DNA of 46,197 nt from the NCBI GenBank assembly GCA_964526665.1, contig CAZGJL010000006.1:1-46197 (forward strand). Direction: 5' to 3'. This document shows positions 16,126 to 23,989 of the stretch, piece after piece. The stretch is from M50B91 sp964526665. GTDB taxonomy: Bacteria > Patescibacteriota > Gracilibacteria > UBA4473. The notes beneath the pieces are model-generated. The model worked only from the letters and a program-made list of their open reading frames with translations. It was not told the DNA's origin and did no database searches. Numbering within the stretch: position 1 is the first letter of the stretch; the number at the start of each line of letters is the position of its first letter. The position numbers and the translations under genes were made by a program.

Positions 16126-17435
16126 TTATTTTTTGTAAAAAGTTCTCTCATTTGTTTTTGAGACCAAACTCTTAAAAAATTATACCGCAAACGACGTGTT
16201 TTTTTACGAACTTTCCACAGAGAACGCAATGTGTCACTAGAAGCAACGTTTTTTATCTGTGATCGTTGTTGCAAAATACATTTAATTAGATATGCGATAT
16301 TTTCTCCTGTTTTAAAGGGCTTAAGATGAACTCCTTCTTTTTCCAAGCGCAATTTATTATTTTTCCCAATCTCTATTAAACGCCGAAAATGAGTAAATAA
16401 TTCCTTATACACCTCCGAAACAGAAAGGTTGGTATCATAGACCTGCAAAGGAATTCCCGCACTTCCATTTAATTCAATTATTTGAAATTTTCCCTCGATC
16501 AAATCCTCTACACTCCCTGCCATTAAATCAAATCTTCCTGCTGATGCATACGGAAGTTCCCCAAAAATATCTTTCATAACGAGTGATAAACGTTTCTTTT
16601 GAGATGGCGATATTAATACCGACTCCATACTTGTTCCTCGACTAATACTCGCAGTAAAAACAACTCTTACGCATTCTTCTTTAGATGGGACAACTCCCCC
16701 TCTCAATGTCTCAGGAAGATCATTCAAAATATTATCTTTTTGTGAATCAGTTATATCAAGTTTTGAAATTAATACCTCTATTGTTGATGTTCCATCTCCT
16801 GTAACATTCGGAACTACTTTTTTCTCAAAAGACGTAATTTCCCATTCCCTTGTTTCAAGAGAACGAACTACTTGTACTCCAAATTCAAATTTTCCTTTCG
16901 CTGAAGCCTGAAGCAAAAGCGCTTTCTGTGCAGGAAATTTCTTAAGATATTCCTTGAGATCTGATGCCGAATCTATTGCCTGAACAAAGGCTGCCCGTTC
17001 TCCTGCATCTGGCTTTGCGAAAAGACGAAAACTAAGTCCCGATTTTTTCATTTCAGCGAGCGCCTTCTCCAATGCGGGACGTTTAGGAAAAAATACTGAT
17101 ACGGGTATAAATCGTTCGGGAAATTTTTTATGCAATACGTCTTTTGAATATCCCATAAACCCAGAAAGCTTCCCCATTTCTGGCTGAGGATTCATATAGT
17201 TGAGCATTTCTCTATCTGGCCAACAAGCAACAATTACTGGTAAAAATTGAACCGGCCAAGGAAGATCCTTCCACTCAAACCCTGGAATTGTTTTTTTCTG
17301 TTCTTCTACAAACTGTGAAATCTCTTCAATATAGGTCTTCACTAGTTTTTTACGTTCATTTTCTGCGTCTGAATAAGAGAGTGATTTGAAAAATTTCTGT
17401 AGTTTCGTAGAGTCTAGATTTTTGTAGTTTTTCAT
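16122..17435 (-). CDS. ATP-grasp-fold ligase-like protein
   Basis: A 437-residue protein with an ATP-grasp core at about residues 150-370: FAKPDAGERAAFVQ, VTGDGTSTIEVLI, GRFDLMAGSVEDL and the metal-site region GKFQIIELNGSAGIPLQVYD. The pattern is like D-Ala-D-Ala ligase and carboxylate-amine ligases, but the N-terminal 120 residues are not recognised and the substrate is unknown. ATG 17435 is preferred over an upstream in-frame start. It is divergent from prfA, with 76 bases between, and overlaps the sigma-factor stop by four bases. Confidence 0.7.
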   Translation of the reverse strand: MKNYKNLDSTKLQKFFKSLSYSDAENERKKLVKTYIEEISQFVEEQKKTIPGFEWKDLPWPVQFLPVIVACWPDREMLNYMNPQPEMGKLSGFMGYSKDVLHKKFPERFIPVSVFFPKRPALEKALAEMKKSGLSFRLFAKPDAGERAAFVQAIDSASDLKEYLKKFPAQKALLLQASAKGKFEFGVQVVRSLETREWEITSFEKKVVPNVTGDGTSTIEVLISKLDITDSQKDNILNDLPETLRGGVVPSKEECVRVVFTASISRGTSMESVLISPSQKKRLSLVMKDIFGELPYASAGRFDLMAGSVEDLIEGKFQIIELNGSAGIPLQVYDTNLSVSEVYKELFTHFRRLIEIGKNNKLRLEKEGVHLKPFKTGENIAYLIKCILQQRSQIKNVASSDTLRSLWKVRKKTRRLRYNFLRVWSQKQMRELFTKNN

Positions 17436-17476
17436 GTACAAAAATTCTGACAGACAAACTTCAAAAAGCAACTCGG

Positions 17477-17504
17477 TTGCGTTGAAAGTTAAATATAGTA
17501 CACT
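17477..17504 (+). promoter_or_regulatory. prfA promoter ending seven bases before ATG
   Basis: TTGCGT (17477-17482), 16 bases, then TACACT (17499-17504), with seven bases to ATG 17512. This supports 17512 over the upstream in-frame ATG at 17434. Confidence 0.55.
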
Positions 17505-17511
17505 TCGCGCG

Positions 17512-18570
17512 ATGATTGATAAAGCAAAAAAGATTCTCAGAGACTTCGAAGCGATTGAGCAACAACTTGCTGATCCTGAAACTTTTTCTGATCCAAATAA
17601 ATCACGACAACTCGGACAGCAACGAAAAGCAATGGAACCCCGATTTGAATTAGCTAAAAAATATATTGCACTTCAGCAACAACTTCTTGATGCCGAAGAG
17701 CTCATGAATGATCCTGAAATGAAGGAGTTGGCGAAAACTGAATTTGACGATGCCAAAAAAGAACTTCCCTCTGTAGAAGAGGCTCTCAAAGTCGCTCTCA
17801 TTCCACGTGATCCTAATGATGATAGAAATTGCATTATAGAAATGCGTCCAGGAGCCGGAGGAGATGAATCCGCTTTATTCGTAGAAGAAATGGCTCGATC
17901 AATTATGAAGTTTTGCGAATCTTTGGAGTTCAAAGTTGAAATTCTCTCAGAACAAGCCAATGAGGGTGGTGGTATTAAAGAAATTATCTTCAAAATCATC
18001 GGATTTGGTGCTTATGGAAATTTAAAATTCGAAGGAGGCGTACACCGTGTACAAAGAATCCCTGTCACAGAATCTCAAGGACGTGTTCATACCTCAGCCA
18101 TTTCGATTGTTGTTATGCCTGAAGTAGAAGAAACCGAAGTTGAAATAAATCCTGCAGATGTTCGTGTCGACGTTTTTCGTGCTTCTGGATGTGGTGGACA
18201 ATCTGTAAATACAACTGACTCTGCTGTCCGTCTCACACACGTCCCTACTGGATTAATCGTGACCTGTCAGGATGAGAAATCTCAATTGAAAAATAAAAAT
18301 AAGGCGTTTGGCGTACTCAGGGCAAGATTGTATGCACTCGAGGAAGAGAAAAAACAAGCAGAACTTGGATCAAAACGATTGGTTCAAATAGGATCTGGCG
18401 ATCGTAGTGATAAAATCAGAACCTATAATTTTCCTCAAGATCGCGTCACAGACCATCGAATTGGACAAAACTTTTCAAATCTCCCTGGAATCATGGATGG
18501 GAGCTTAGGAAAGATTATTGAAGCACTCCAACTCGAAGAACAAAAAAGTTTATTAGAGCAAGCTGGATAA
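17512..18570 (+). CDS. prfA: Peptide chain release factor 1
   Basis: RF1 recognises UAA and UAG and triggers peptide release. The 352-residue protein has the N-terminal helical domain, the stop-codon-reading PxT motif (IPVTESQGRVHTSA) and the catalytic GGQ (FRASGCGGQSVNTTDSAVR). RLTHVPTGLIV and the C-terminal RSDKIRTYNFPQDRVTDHR are standard. PVT rather than SPF marks RF1, not RF2. Length is normal if translation starts at 17512. Confidence 0.97.
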   Translation: MIDKAKKILRDFEAIEQQLADPETFSDPNKSRQLGQQRKAMEPRFELAKKYIALQQQLLDAEELMNDPEMKELAKTEFDDAKKELPSVEEALKVALIPRDPNDDRNCIIEMRPGAGGDESALFVEEMARSIMKFCESLEFKVEILSEQANEGGGIKEIIFKIIGFGAYGNLKFEGGVHRVQRIPVTESQGRVHTSAISIVVMPEVEETEVEINPADVRVDVFRASGCGGQSVNTTDSAVRLTHVPTGLIVTCQDEKSQLKNKNKAFGVLRARLYALEEEKKQAELGSKRLVQIGSGDRSDKIRTYNFPQDRVTDHRIGQNFSNLPGIMDGSLGKIIEALQLEEQKSLLEQAG

Positions 18571-18604
18571 GCGTTTTTTCTTTTGTAAAATCTTTAACGA
18601 AAAT

Positions 18605-18633
18605 TTGACTTTTATTGTGGAACGAACCACACT
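18605..18633 (+). promoter_or_regulatory. nusA promoter
   Basis: TTGACT (18605-18610), 17 bases, then CACACT (18628-18633). It predicts a leader of about 67 bases before ATG 18707. Within the leader GGTCG (18636-18640) could pair with CGACC (18702-18706), which directly touches the start codon. Confidence 0.45.
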
Positions 18634-18693
18634 ACGGTCGAAAAGTGATGGTCATTAATTTGATTATCGCTATTTTTTCTGGAATTTTTTTAT

Positions 18694-18702
18694 CCCCCCC
18701 CC
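18694..18702 (+). repeat. C9 homopolymer before nusA
   Basis: Nine consecutive C lie five bases upstream of the nusA ATG, in otherwise AT-rich intergenic DNA. Such tracts are prone to slippage during replication and sequencing. Confidence 0.9.
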
Positions 18703-18706
18703 GACC

Positions 18707-19996
18707 ATGCAGAGTAAACTACAAGCAGCGATTAACCAGATATGCGCTGAAAAAAATCTGGATCACACTATTGTGATTGAAGCTATTGAGAACGGTATTG
18801 CTCTCGCATACAAGAAAGATTTCGGAAATGCGGATCAAATAATAAAAGTTGTTCTTGGGGATGATATTTCTGATATGAAAATATTCGAAGAACGTATTGT
18901 TGCGAAAAAGGTAGAGGATCATGCAAGTGAAATTGCTCTAAAAGATGCTCAACTCGTCAATCCCGTAACAAAAATTGGGGATACTATTTATATTCCATTG
19001 CAGCTCGAGGAGAACTTTGGTCGGATCGCCGCACAAACAGCAAAACACGTAATGAGCCAGAAACTACAAGAAGCTGAAAGATCTATGCTTTTTGAAAAAT
19101 TCAAAGACCGCGAAGGAGAACTTCTTACTGCTCGTGTACAAAAAGTAGATCGTGATTCTGCTCTTGTAGAAATTGAAGGAATTACGACTTTATTATTTAA
19201 TCGACAACAAATTTCCGGAGAAAAATTCTTCACTGGACAACGAATAAAGGTATTGCTTGAAGCAGTAGAACAAACAAGTAAAGGACCTCAACTTCGTATC
19301 ACACGAACCAGTAAAAAATTCATCGATGCCCTTTTTGAGGCAGAGATTCCTGAAATGCGAGAAGGAATAGTATATATTGCGAAAATGGCGCGCGAATCTG
19401 GTGTTCGATGCAAACTCGCTGTTGCATCAGAAGAATCTGGTGTTGACCCCGTAGGAGCATTCGTAGGGCAACGTGGAAGCCGAATTAACACGGTAATGGA
19501 AGAAGTGGGAGATGAACGTCTAGACGTTATTCAATATTCTGATGATCCAAAAAAATTACTCCTTGCTGCACTTTCTCCAGCAAAAATTGCTAAAGTTGAG
19601 TTCTTCAAGGGAACAAAAAAAGAAGCACGTGTAAAAATATTTGTACGAGAAGAAGAACGAGCTATCACTATCGGACGGAAAGGACAAAATGTTCGACTTG
19701 CTGGACAACTACTCGACATGCAGATTGACGTAATCACCTTCGATGGACCAGTCGAAGAAGATGAGTCTGTCGCACCAGAGCCAGCTAAGAAACGTGAGAA
19801 AAAAGAAATTTCAGAAAAAGTTAGTATCGCTGCGCTCGAAGGAGTTGAACCAGAAGTTATTACTATACTTACCGAGCTTGGTCTTTCTCAGATAAAACAA
19901 TTCGAAGGATTGAAAGCTGAAGAACTCGCTGAAATCGGAATTACTCTTGATCAAGCGAAATCAGTAGTAAAAGCTGTGAAAAAATTCTTGGGATAA
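18707..19996 (+). CDS. nusA: Transcription termination/antitermination protein NusA
   Basis: NusA binds RNA polymerase and nascent RNA and modulates pausing and termination. The 429-residue protein has the N-terminal polymerase-binding domain (residues 1-125, with VIEAIENGIALAYKKDFG), an S1 domain (about 135-200, GELLTARVQKVDRDSALVEIEG), two KH domains (VGAFVGQRGSRI and ITIGRKGQNVRLAGQL), and a C-terminal helix-hairpin-helix region after an acidic linker (ELGLSQIKQFEGLKAEELAE). The usual neighbours rimP and infB are not adjacent; infB is 7 kb away. A strong terminator follows. Confidence 0.96.
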   Translation: MQSKLQAAINQICAEKNLDHTIVIEAIENGIALAYKKDFGNADQIIKVVLGDDISDMKIFEERIVAKKVEDHASEIALKDAQLVNPVTKIGDTIYIPLQLEENFGRIAAQTAKHVMSQKLQEAERSMLFEKFKDREGELLTARVQKVDRDSALVEIEGITTLLFNRQQISGEKFFTGQRIKVLLEAVEQTSKGPQLRITRTSKKFIDALFEAEIPEMREGIVYIAKMARESGVRCKLAVASEESGVDPVGAFVGQRGSRINTVMEEVGDERLDVIQYSDDPKKLLLAALSPAKIAKVEFFKGTKKEARVKIFVREEERAITIGRKGQNVRLAGQLLDMQIDVITFDGPVEEDESVAPEPAKKREKKEISEKVSIAALEGVEPEVITILTELGLSQIKQFEGLKAEELAEIGITLDQAKSVVKAVKKFLG

Positions 19997-20022
19997 ACTG
20001 AAATATTAAAAGAATAATATAG

Positions 20023-20050
20023 GGGCGTAGCAATGCTGCGCTCTTTTTTT
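20023..20050 (+). terminator. nusA terminator
   Basis: A nine-base-pair stem (20023-20031 with 20035-20043, two wobble pairs) with an AAT loop is followed by seven T (20044-20050). It starts 27 bases after the nusA stop. Confidence 0.9.
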
Positions 20051-20076
20051 GACAAAAAATTTTTTCACGCTAGATT
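20049..20076 (+). promoter_or_regulatory. Promoter for an RNA-only transcript
   Basis: TTGACA (20049-20054), 16 bases, then TAGATT (20071-20076), with a predicted start near 20083. The -35 overlaps the nusA terminator T run. No open frame follows on the plus strand before the terminator at 20458. Confidence 0.6.
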
Positions 20077-20082
20077 CACTTC

Positions 20083-20305
20083 GTTGTTTCCCTATCACAG
20101 TGGAAGAGAAATCTTATCACTCGATGACTACAACACTTGATCTTTTCAAAATTTCATAATTACTTGGGTCAGAAATCTGTATTGCATGCAATATAGTTTC
20201 CTGGCTCAAATGCTAGGATTAGTTTTTATGTTTTATTCAAACATGGAAATCCACGGTAACTAAAAACGTCGCACAGTAAGAGCTGCAATCGTTGAAGCGG
20301 CAGTC
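20083..20305 (+). ncRNA. Candidate structured RNA, upstream part
   Basis: Non-coding sequence after a good promoter. A long hairpin at about 20162-20208 pairs TTGGGTCAG with CTGGCTCAA, continues with AAA/TTT, and ends in the palindrome TATTGCATGCAATA. Smaller hairpins include ATGTTT/AAACAT (20229-20245) and GCTGC/GCGGC (20282-20300). It matches neither tmRNA (found elsewhere), RNase P RNA (no GAGGAAAGUCC core) nor SRP RNA (no conserved helix 8). No terminator separates it from the structured block downstream, so the two may form one RNA of about 410 nt. Confidence 0.5.
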
Positions 20306-20329
20306 TAAATTGACACCTTTTTTTCAACA

Positions 20330-20457
20330 AAAAAAGAAATTCTTGTTTTGTGTGTAATAGAGCGTGACAACTCGCTGATTGAGCAGGAAGAAATTCCGCC
20401 GTGGTCTCTACTTACGAGTAGAGAATTCTCCCAGTCATGAAACAAGAAAAGTATTTT
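20330..20457 (+). ncRNA. Candidate structured RNA, multibranch block
   Basis: A 13-base-pair closing stem pairs 20340-20352 (TTCTTGTTTTGTG) with 20436-20448 (CATGAAACAAGAA). Inside are three hairpins: AGCG/CGCT (20361-20364 with 20373-20376), GGAA-GAAA-TTCC (20386-20397) with a GNRA loop, and TCTCTACT-TACG-AGTAGAGA (20405-20424) with a stable UACG loop. A terminator follows ten bases later. The neighbouring minus-strand gene encodes an MTHFS domain; 6S RNA is next to MTHFS in many Proteobacteria, but this three-way fold is not a textbook 6S shape. Confidence 0.6.
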
Positions 20458-20492
20458 AAGGCCGTATTCACGTGTGATCTGCGGCCTTTTTT
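20458..20492 (+). terminator. Terminator of the RNA region
   Basis: AAGGCCG (20458-20464) pairs perfectly with CGGCCTT (20482-20488). The loop contains a TCACGTGTGA near-palindrome, and a T run reaches 20492. Confidence 0.85.
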
Positions 20493-20510
20493 CTATATAA
20501 AAATATTCCA

Positions 20511-20546
20511 TATTTGAAAATTGAAGTTTGTAGTTTGAAGATTTAT
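20511..20546 (+). repeat. Dispersed GAAGTTTGTAG repeat, copy 1
   Basis: ATTGAAGTTTGTAGTTTGAAGATT lies at about 20520-20543. Related copies lie in at least four other intergenic gaps (25751-25790, 32230-32330, 40701-40725 and 45720-45755). Confidence 0.6.
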
Positions 20547-21398
20547 TTATATCCCAATAACTTTCCCCACTCGCTGATCACGAGCATCAAAAGGAATGTC
20601 CTTTAATACGGCCCACTCTGGTAAAACACAAAGAGTCGGAGCATCAACCTTCGACAAAAATTCATCGTAATATCCACCACCACGACCAAGCCGCTCCCCT
20701 GTCATCGCTGCAGCCACAGCTGGAATGAGAATCAAGTCCGGACTTGGAGCAGGAGTATCATTCGCCGGTTCTAATATTTTAAAATTTCCCACTGTCATAT
20801 CTTCATATTGTGAAACATGAAATTTCATATCCCATTCTCTCACAAATGGGAACGCAAATTGTTTTTTCGGAAAAACTGAACACAATTCTTGTACAAAATC
20901 TATTTCGTATTTATCTGGAGCAAAAGCATAAACTACTTTTGCTGATTGAAATTCAGGTAATGCCGCAACTTGTTTAACCGCAGAAGTACTTAAGTTTTTT
21001 CGTTCCTCCGCAGACAAGCTATCCCAATGCGTTCTAATCTTTTCACGAATAAAAAACTTCCGCGCCATAATCACATCCTGTTGAATCTGTAATTTCAATG
21101 AGGATAAGGCTAAAAACTTCATTGTTTCACGGACAAATTCTATGGTTTCTATTTCCAAAATCTTATCCAATAACTCTCCTGAAAACTCTACTATATGAAT
21201 CTCTATCATCCATTTTTTATCTGTTTGACGAATCCCAGCGTGTAAAATCCCTCCATATTCATTTCCATCAAATCGAACCCTCACTAGCCATACGCCATCC
21301 TTTATTTTGGGACGTTGGGAAAATGACAAATTTGCTGTTGGTGCACCCAAAGTACGTGCCAACTTTTGCCCCTCGATCACGCGTCCACGAAATTTCAT
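20547..21398 (-). CDS. Riboflavin kinase domain fused to 5-formyl-THF cyclo-ligase
   Basis: A 283-residue two-domain protein. Residues about 1-115 match the flavokinase domain of RibF: FRGRVIEGQKLARTLGAPTANL (the PTAN motif), GVWLVRVRF, GGILHAGIRQTD, IEIHIVEF. The FAD-synthetase half of RibF is missing. Residues about 118-283 match 5-formyltetrahydrofolate cyclo-ligase: IREKIRTHWDSLSAEERKN, DLILIPAVAAAM, and the ATP-loop signature GERLGRGGGYYDEFL. The protein could make FMN and recycle 5-formyl-THF; both activities are inferred. ATG 21398 overlaps the stop of the upstream small gene (ATGA). The stop lies beside a structured RNA region. Confidence 0.82.
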   Translation of the reverse strand: MKFRGRVIEGQKLARTLGAPTANLSFSQRPKIKDGVWLVRVRFDGNEYGGILHAGIRQTDKKWMIEIHIVEFSGELLDKILEIETIEFVRETMKFLALSSLKLQIQQDVIMARKFFIREKIRTHWDSLSAEERKNLSTSAVKQVAALPEFQSAKVVYAFAPDKYEIDFVQELCSVFPKKQFAFPFVREWDMKFHVSQYEDMTVGNFKILEPANDTPAPSPDLILIPAVAAAMTGERLGRGGGYYDEFLSKVDAPTLCVLPEWAVLKDIPFDARDQRVGKVIGI

Positions 21399-21712
21399 TT
21401 TTTTACTTCTACCCACTCACTCTGAGAAAAAATTTCCCCACTCACCGGATCTACAATGACTGCCGCAAATCTATCCCCTACTCGAATCTCTACTTTTTCC
21501 TCTACTACCAAAGAAGATCCTTCTGGAATATGTAATGTTACACCTGGCTCTAGAGGTTTTGAAGACTTCTTCTCAGAAGAAAGATTAATTCGCTTCTCTA
21601 CAACTATCTTTGGCGCTGATAATATTTCCGACGAATTAAATAATGTTGGAACATCACCTCCTGACACTACTGATGCCAAAAGAAAGGAAGCCCACTCAAA
21701 AAATTTCATCAC
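21395..21712 (-). CDS. Hypothetical exported small protein
   Basis: A 105-residue protein, not recognised. The N-terminus (MMKFFEWASFLLASVVSGG) could be a short signal peptide or anchor, although it lacks a clear positive charge beyond one Lys. The rest is hydrophilic and beta-rich (TLHIPEGSSLVVEEKVEIRVG, then FAAVIVDPVSGEIF). It is coupled by an ATGA overlap to the RibK-MTHFS gene. A second ATG one codon in is an equal start candidate. Confidence 0.5.
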   Translation of the reverse strand: MMKFFEWASFLLASVVSGGDVPTLFNSSEILSAPKIVVEKRINLSSEKKSSKPLEPGVTLHIPEGSSLVVEEKVEIRVGDRFAAVIVDPVSGEIFSQSEWVEVKK

Positions 21713-21890
21713 CTAGATTGTGCCATGAGTTGTCGTTTTTCTCAATTGTTTATTGGGGAAGAAGGAATCAAGAAGAGGTAGGGTTTGAACTAAAAGAAAA
21801 TAAAATGGAAAAACTACACAATTTTATGAAACGAGGATCTTTAAAAGCATCTTCTCTTGGCTTGTTGCATTATTCATAAAAAATTGTTAG

Positions 21891-22760
21891 ATTCAAAACA
21901 ATTACAAAAAAGCATATTCCTCAAGATTTAACAAATTTATTATAGAATCTCAAAAAGCGATTACATGGATTCGAGATGGAACATTAATTGATAGAATGCC
22001 TGAAAATGCAACTGCATTCGCAATTGCTACCTATCAGTATCTTTCAGAAAAGGGAAAGGATATTACTTTAGAAGATTTAATTAATTGGTGTTTTAAAAAC
22101 TCAGGCATTTCAGCTATAAAAAAAATGGAATTATTTAATTCTGTTAATAAAGAGGTAATATCTGATGTAAAAAGTGCAAACTCCTATTATACAACTCTGG
22201 CAGAAGCTGTAGGACCTTTTGTAGATTATTTTGAAGGAGCTCCTGAGTTAATAAGGGATCTTACTGAAAAGGGGGTTAAAAATTATATTACTTCAGCAGT
22301 AAGACAAGAAATAATGGATGTTTGGGGAAAAAGCGAACAAGGCAGCCAAGTTGCTTCTAATTTAGAAATTCTCGGAGATGGAGACCGTGGGCAAAAAGGA
22401 GAGGAACATTTTAGATATATTCGGGAACAAGGTTTTGTACAAATTTATTCTGTGGCAGATGCTGTCTCTGAAATTAGTGATGCTGAAAAATTCTCAGATA
22501 TTCCAATCGGATTTTCACATGTAATTACACAAAAAAGAGTGAACCAAGCTTTTACAAAAGTTAAATCTGTAGGAGAGAAACTTGATTCTTTCTCACTAGA
22601 AATTCCTAATATGATAAATTCTAACAAAGTAATATTACCAGATGAACATGAATTAGTTGAAAAATTACAAAATGCAGGCACAAAGCTTATTATTACTGGA
22701 GAGGGCAATTCTATAATAAAAAATTTAAGAATGCGTTTTATACAAGAAGGACTTCTATAG
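21891..22760 (+). pseudogene. Degenerate HAD-superfamily hydrolase
   Basis: The first ATG (21996) opens a 254-residue frame, but the homologous N-terminus lies upstream of it, in frame and without an ATG, GTG or TTG back to the stop at 21888-21890. That upstream part reads ITWIRDGTLIDRM, the HAD motif I (DxDGTLxD) with the first, nucleophilic Asp replaced by Ile. Later motifs are recognisable: YITSAVRQEI (motif II), RGQKGEEHF (motif III Lys) and SVADAVSEISDAEKFSD (motif IV, altered). The sequence is noticeably AT-rich. It is either a decayed gene or a non-catalytic protein starting at 21996 or at a rare ATT. Confidence 0.55.
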
Positions 22761-22817
22761 CATTAAGATCGTGCTTTCCATAAAAAAAGCCCCTCTTTGG
22801 ACTTCCTACTTTGAGAA

Positions 22818-22892
22818 TGGTGGCTCGAGGTAGAATTGAACTACCGACACAGGGATTTTCAGTCCCTTGCTCTACCACTGAGCTACCGAGCC
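22818..22892 (-). tRNA. tRNA-Phe(GAA)
   Basis: The minus strand folds as a full cloverleaf. The acceptor GGCTCGG (22892-22886) pairs with TCGAGCC. The D arm GCTCAGTGGTAGAGC and the anticodon stem AGGGA/TCCCT with loop CTGAAAA (anticodon GAA) follow, and then the T arm with GTTCAATTC. The CCA end is encoded at 22820-22818. Confidence 0.95.
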
Positions 22893-22934
22893 AAACCGAA
22901 GGGAGTGTACAAATATTATTGTACGGGTCAAATT

Positions 22935-23480
22935 TTAGACAGATAAAATCACCGATTCTGTGGTATCAGTTGGTAAGCTTGAGCGCGATACTGAAATTTC
23001 TGATTCTGGTAAAATTTTGGCATTAAACAATTCTACGATACGTGGAAATATCGTCGCATTCCCACCAAAGATAACCATTCGAGGATCTACTTTTTCTAAA
23101 AAATCTTTTGCACTCTTGGCATCAAAATCATCACGCAAACTCAAAAGAGCAACATCAACGTTCTCCCCTAAGTCATCGAAGAATGAAGCACTTGGCATTC
23201 CTGGCAAATTCCCAAAATGTGCTACCACGACATCATCTAGAGTGATTTTAAAAACAGTATTTGTATCTCCGTGTGTATGAAACCCACGAATAAGCACATC
23301 TGAAATATCATATTCTCCTGGCAACGTTAATATTTTCTTTGCTTCAATAGAAAGTTCCGCACCGTTGGAACTTGTTGCAATGTCAACAGGACCGAGTTTT
23401 GCATCGATAGGATCAAGTGCTGCTTTTGCTGATTTTCCATTAATAAGGAATGAACTGCCACCGAAAAATTGAATTTTCAT
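22935..23480 (-). CDS. MBL-fold protein lacking the metal-binding motif
   Basis: A 181-residue protein with the layout of UlaG-like metallo-beta-lactamase-fold hydrolases: a first strand MKIQFFGGSSFLINGKSAKAALDPI, a GEYDISDVLIRGF segment, VVVAHFGNLPG, VDVALLSLR and a final strand MVIFGG. The family HxHxDH motif, expected after the second strand, is absent (DIATSSNGAELS there instead), so zinc catalysis is unlikely. ATG 23480 is preferred because upstream codons do not resemble the family. It is divergent from tsaE, with 47 bases between. Confidence 0.7.
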   Translation of the reverse strand: MKIQFFGGSSFLINGKSAKAALDPIDAKLGPVDIATSSNGAELSIEAKKILTLPGEYDISDVLIRGFHTHGDTNTVFKITLDDVVVAHFGNLPGMPSASFFDDLGENVDVALLSLRDDFDAKSAKDFLEKVDPRMVIFGGNATIFPRIVELFNAKILPESEISVSRSSLPTDTTESVILSV

Positions 23481-23527
23481 TAAAATCGTGTAAATTTCTG
23501 GCGATAGTTTAGCAAAATCACAAAAAA

Positions 23528-23989
23528 ATGAAACTGATTTTAAAAGAAAAAATCGCAACACAAGACATGAGCAAAAAGTTTGCACAAAAAGTCTGGAAAG
23601 ACCTTCTATCAAAAGAAAAAAACTTCTCTGTTTTTCTGGAAGGAGGTCTCGGCGCAGGCAAAACATTTCTTGTACGAGAAATCCTTCGCGAAGCTGGGGT
23701 AATAGAAGATGTGCCCAGCCCAACCTACACATTGGTGAATGAATTCACCGCAAACAATCGTACTTTTGCGCACTTTGATTTTTATCGTCTTTCAAATCCA
23801 AATGACTTTTTTGAACGAGGACTCAGTGAGATGGCAGAAAATCCACGGGTATCAACTTTTATTGAATGGGCTGATAAAATATCGAGCACTGCACAAAAAG
23901 GATTTTGTGGTAGAAAATTTGTAATTCGAATTATACACGGAGCAAGTACTGGACAACGAACTATCAGTGTTTATGATCCAAGCGTATGA
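23528..23989 (+). CDS. tsaE: tRNA t6A biosynthesis ATPase TsaE
   Basis: TsaE is the ATPase that supports TsaB/TsaD in making t6A37 in ANN-decoding tRNAs. The 153-residue protein has the Walker A loop FLEGGLGAGKTFLVREIL, the SPTYTLVNEF segment, HFDFYRLSNPNDFFERG and FIEWADKI, all characteristic. Length is normal. Its stop overlaps the holA start (ATGA at 23986). Confidence 0.92.
   Translation: MKLILKEKIATQDMSKKFAQKVWKDLLSKEKNFSVFLEGGLGAGKTFLVREILREAGVIEDVPSPTYTLVNEFTANNRTFAHFDFYRLSNPNDFFERGLSEMAENPRVSTFIEWADKISSTAQKGFCGRKFVIRIIHGASTGQRTISVYDPSV

Noticed and set aside
20083..20493. RNase P RNA or SRP RNA
   Set aside because: The conserved RNase P core (GAGGAAAGUCC and ACAGAA-type segments) and the conserved SRP helix 8 bulges were not found on either strand.
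21643..21879. 78-residue plus-strand frame after the small exported protein gene
   Set aside because: It overlaps the opposite-strand gene start, has no protein-like composition and no start signals.
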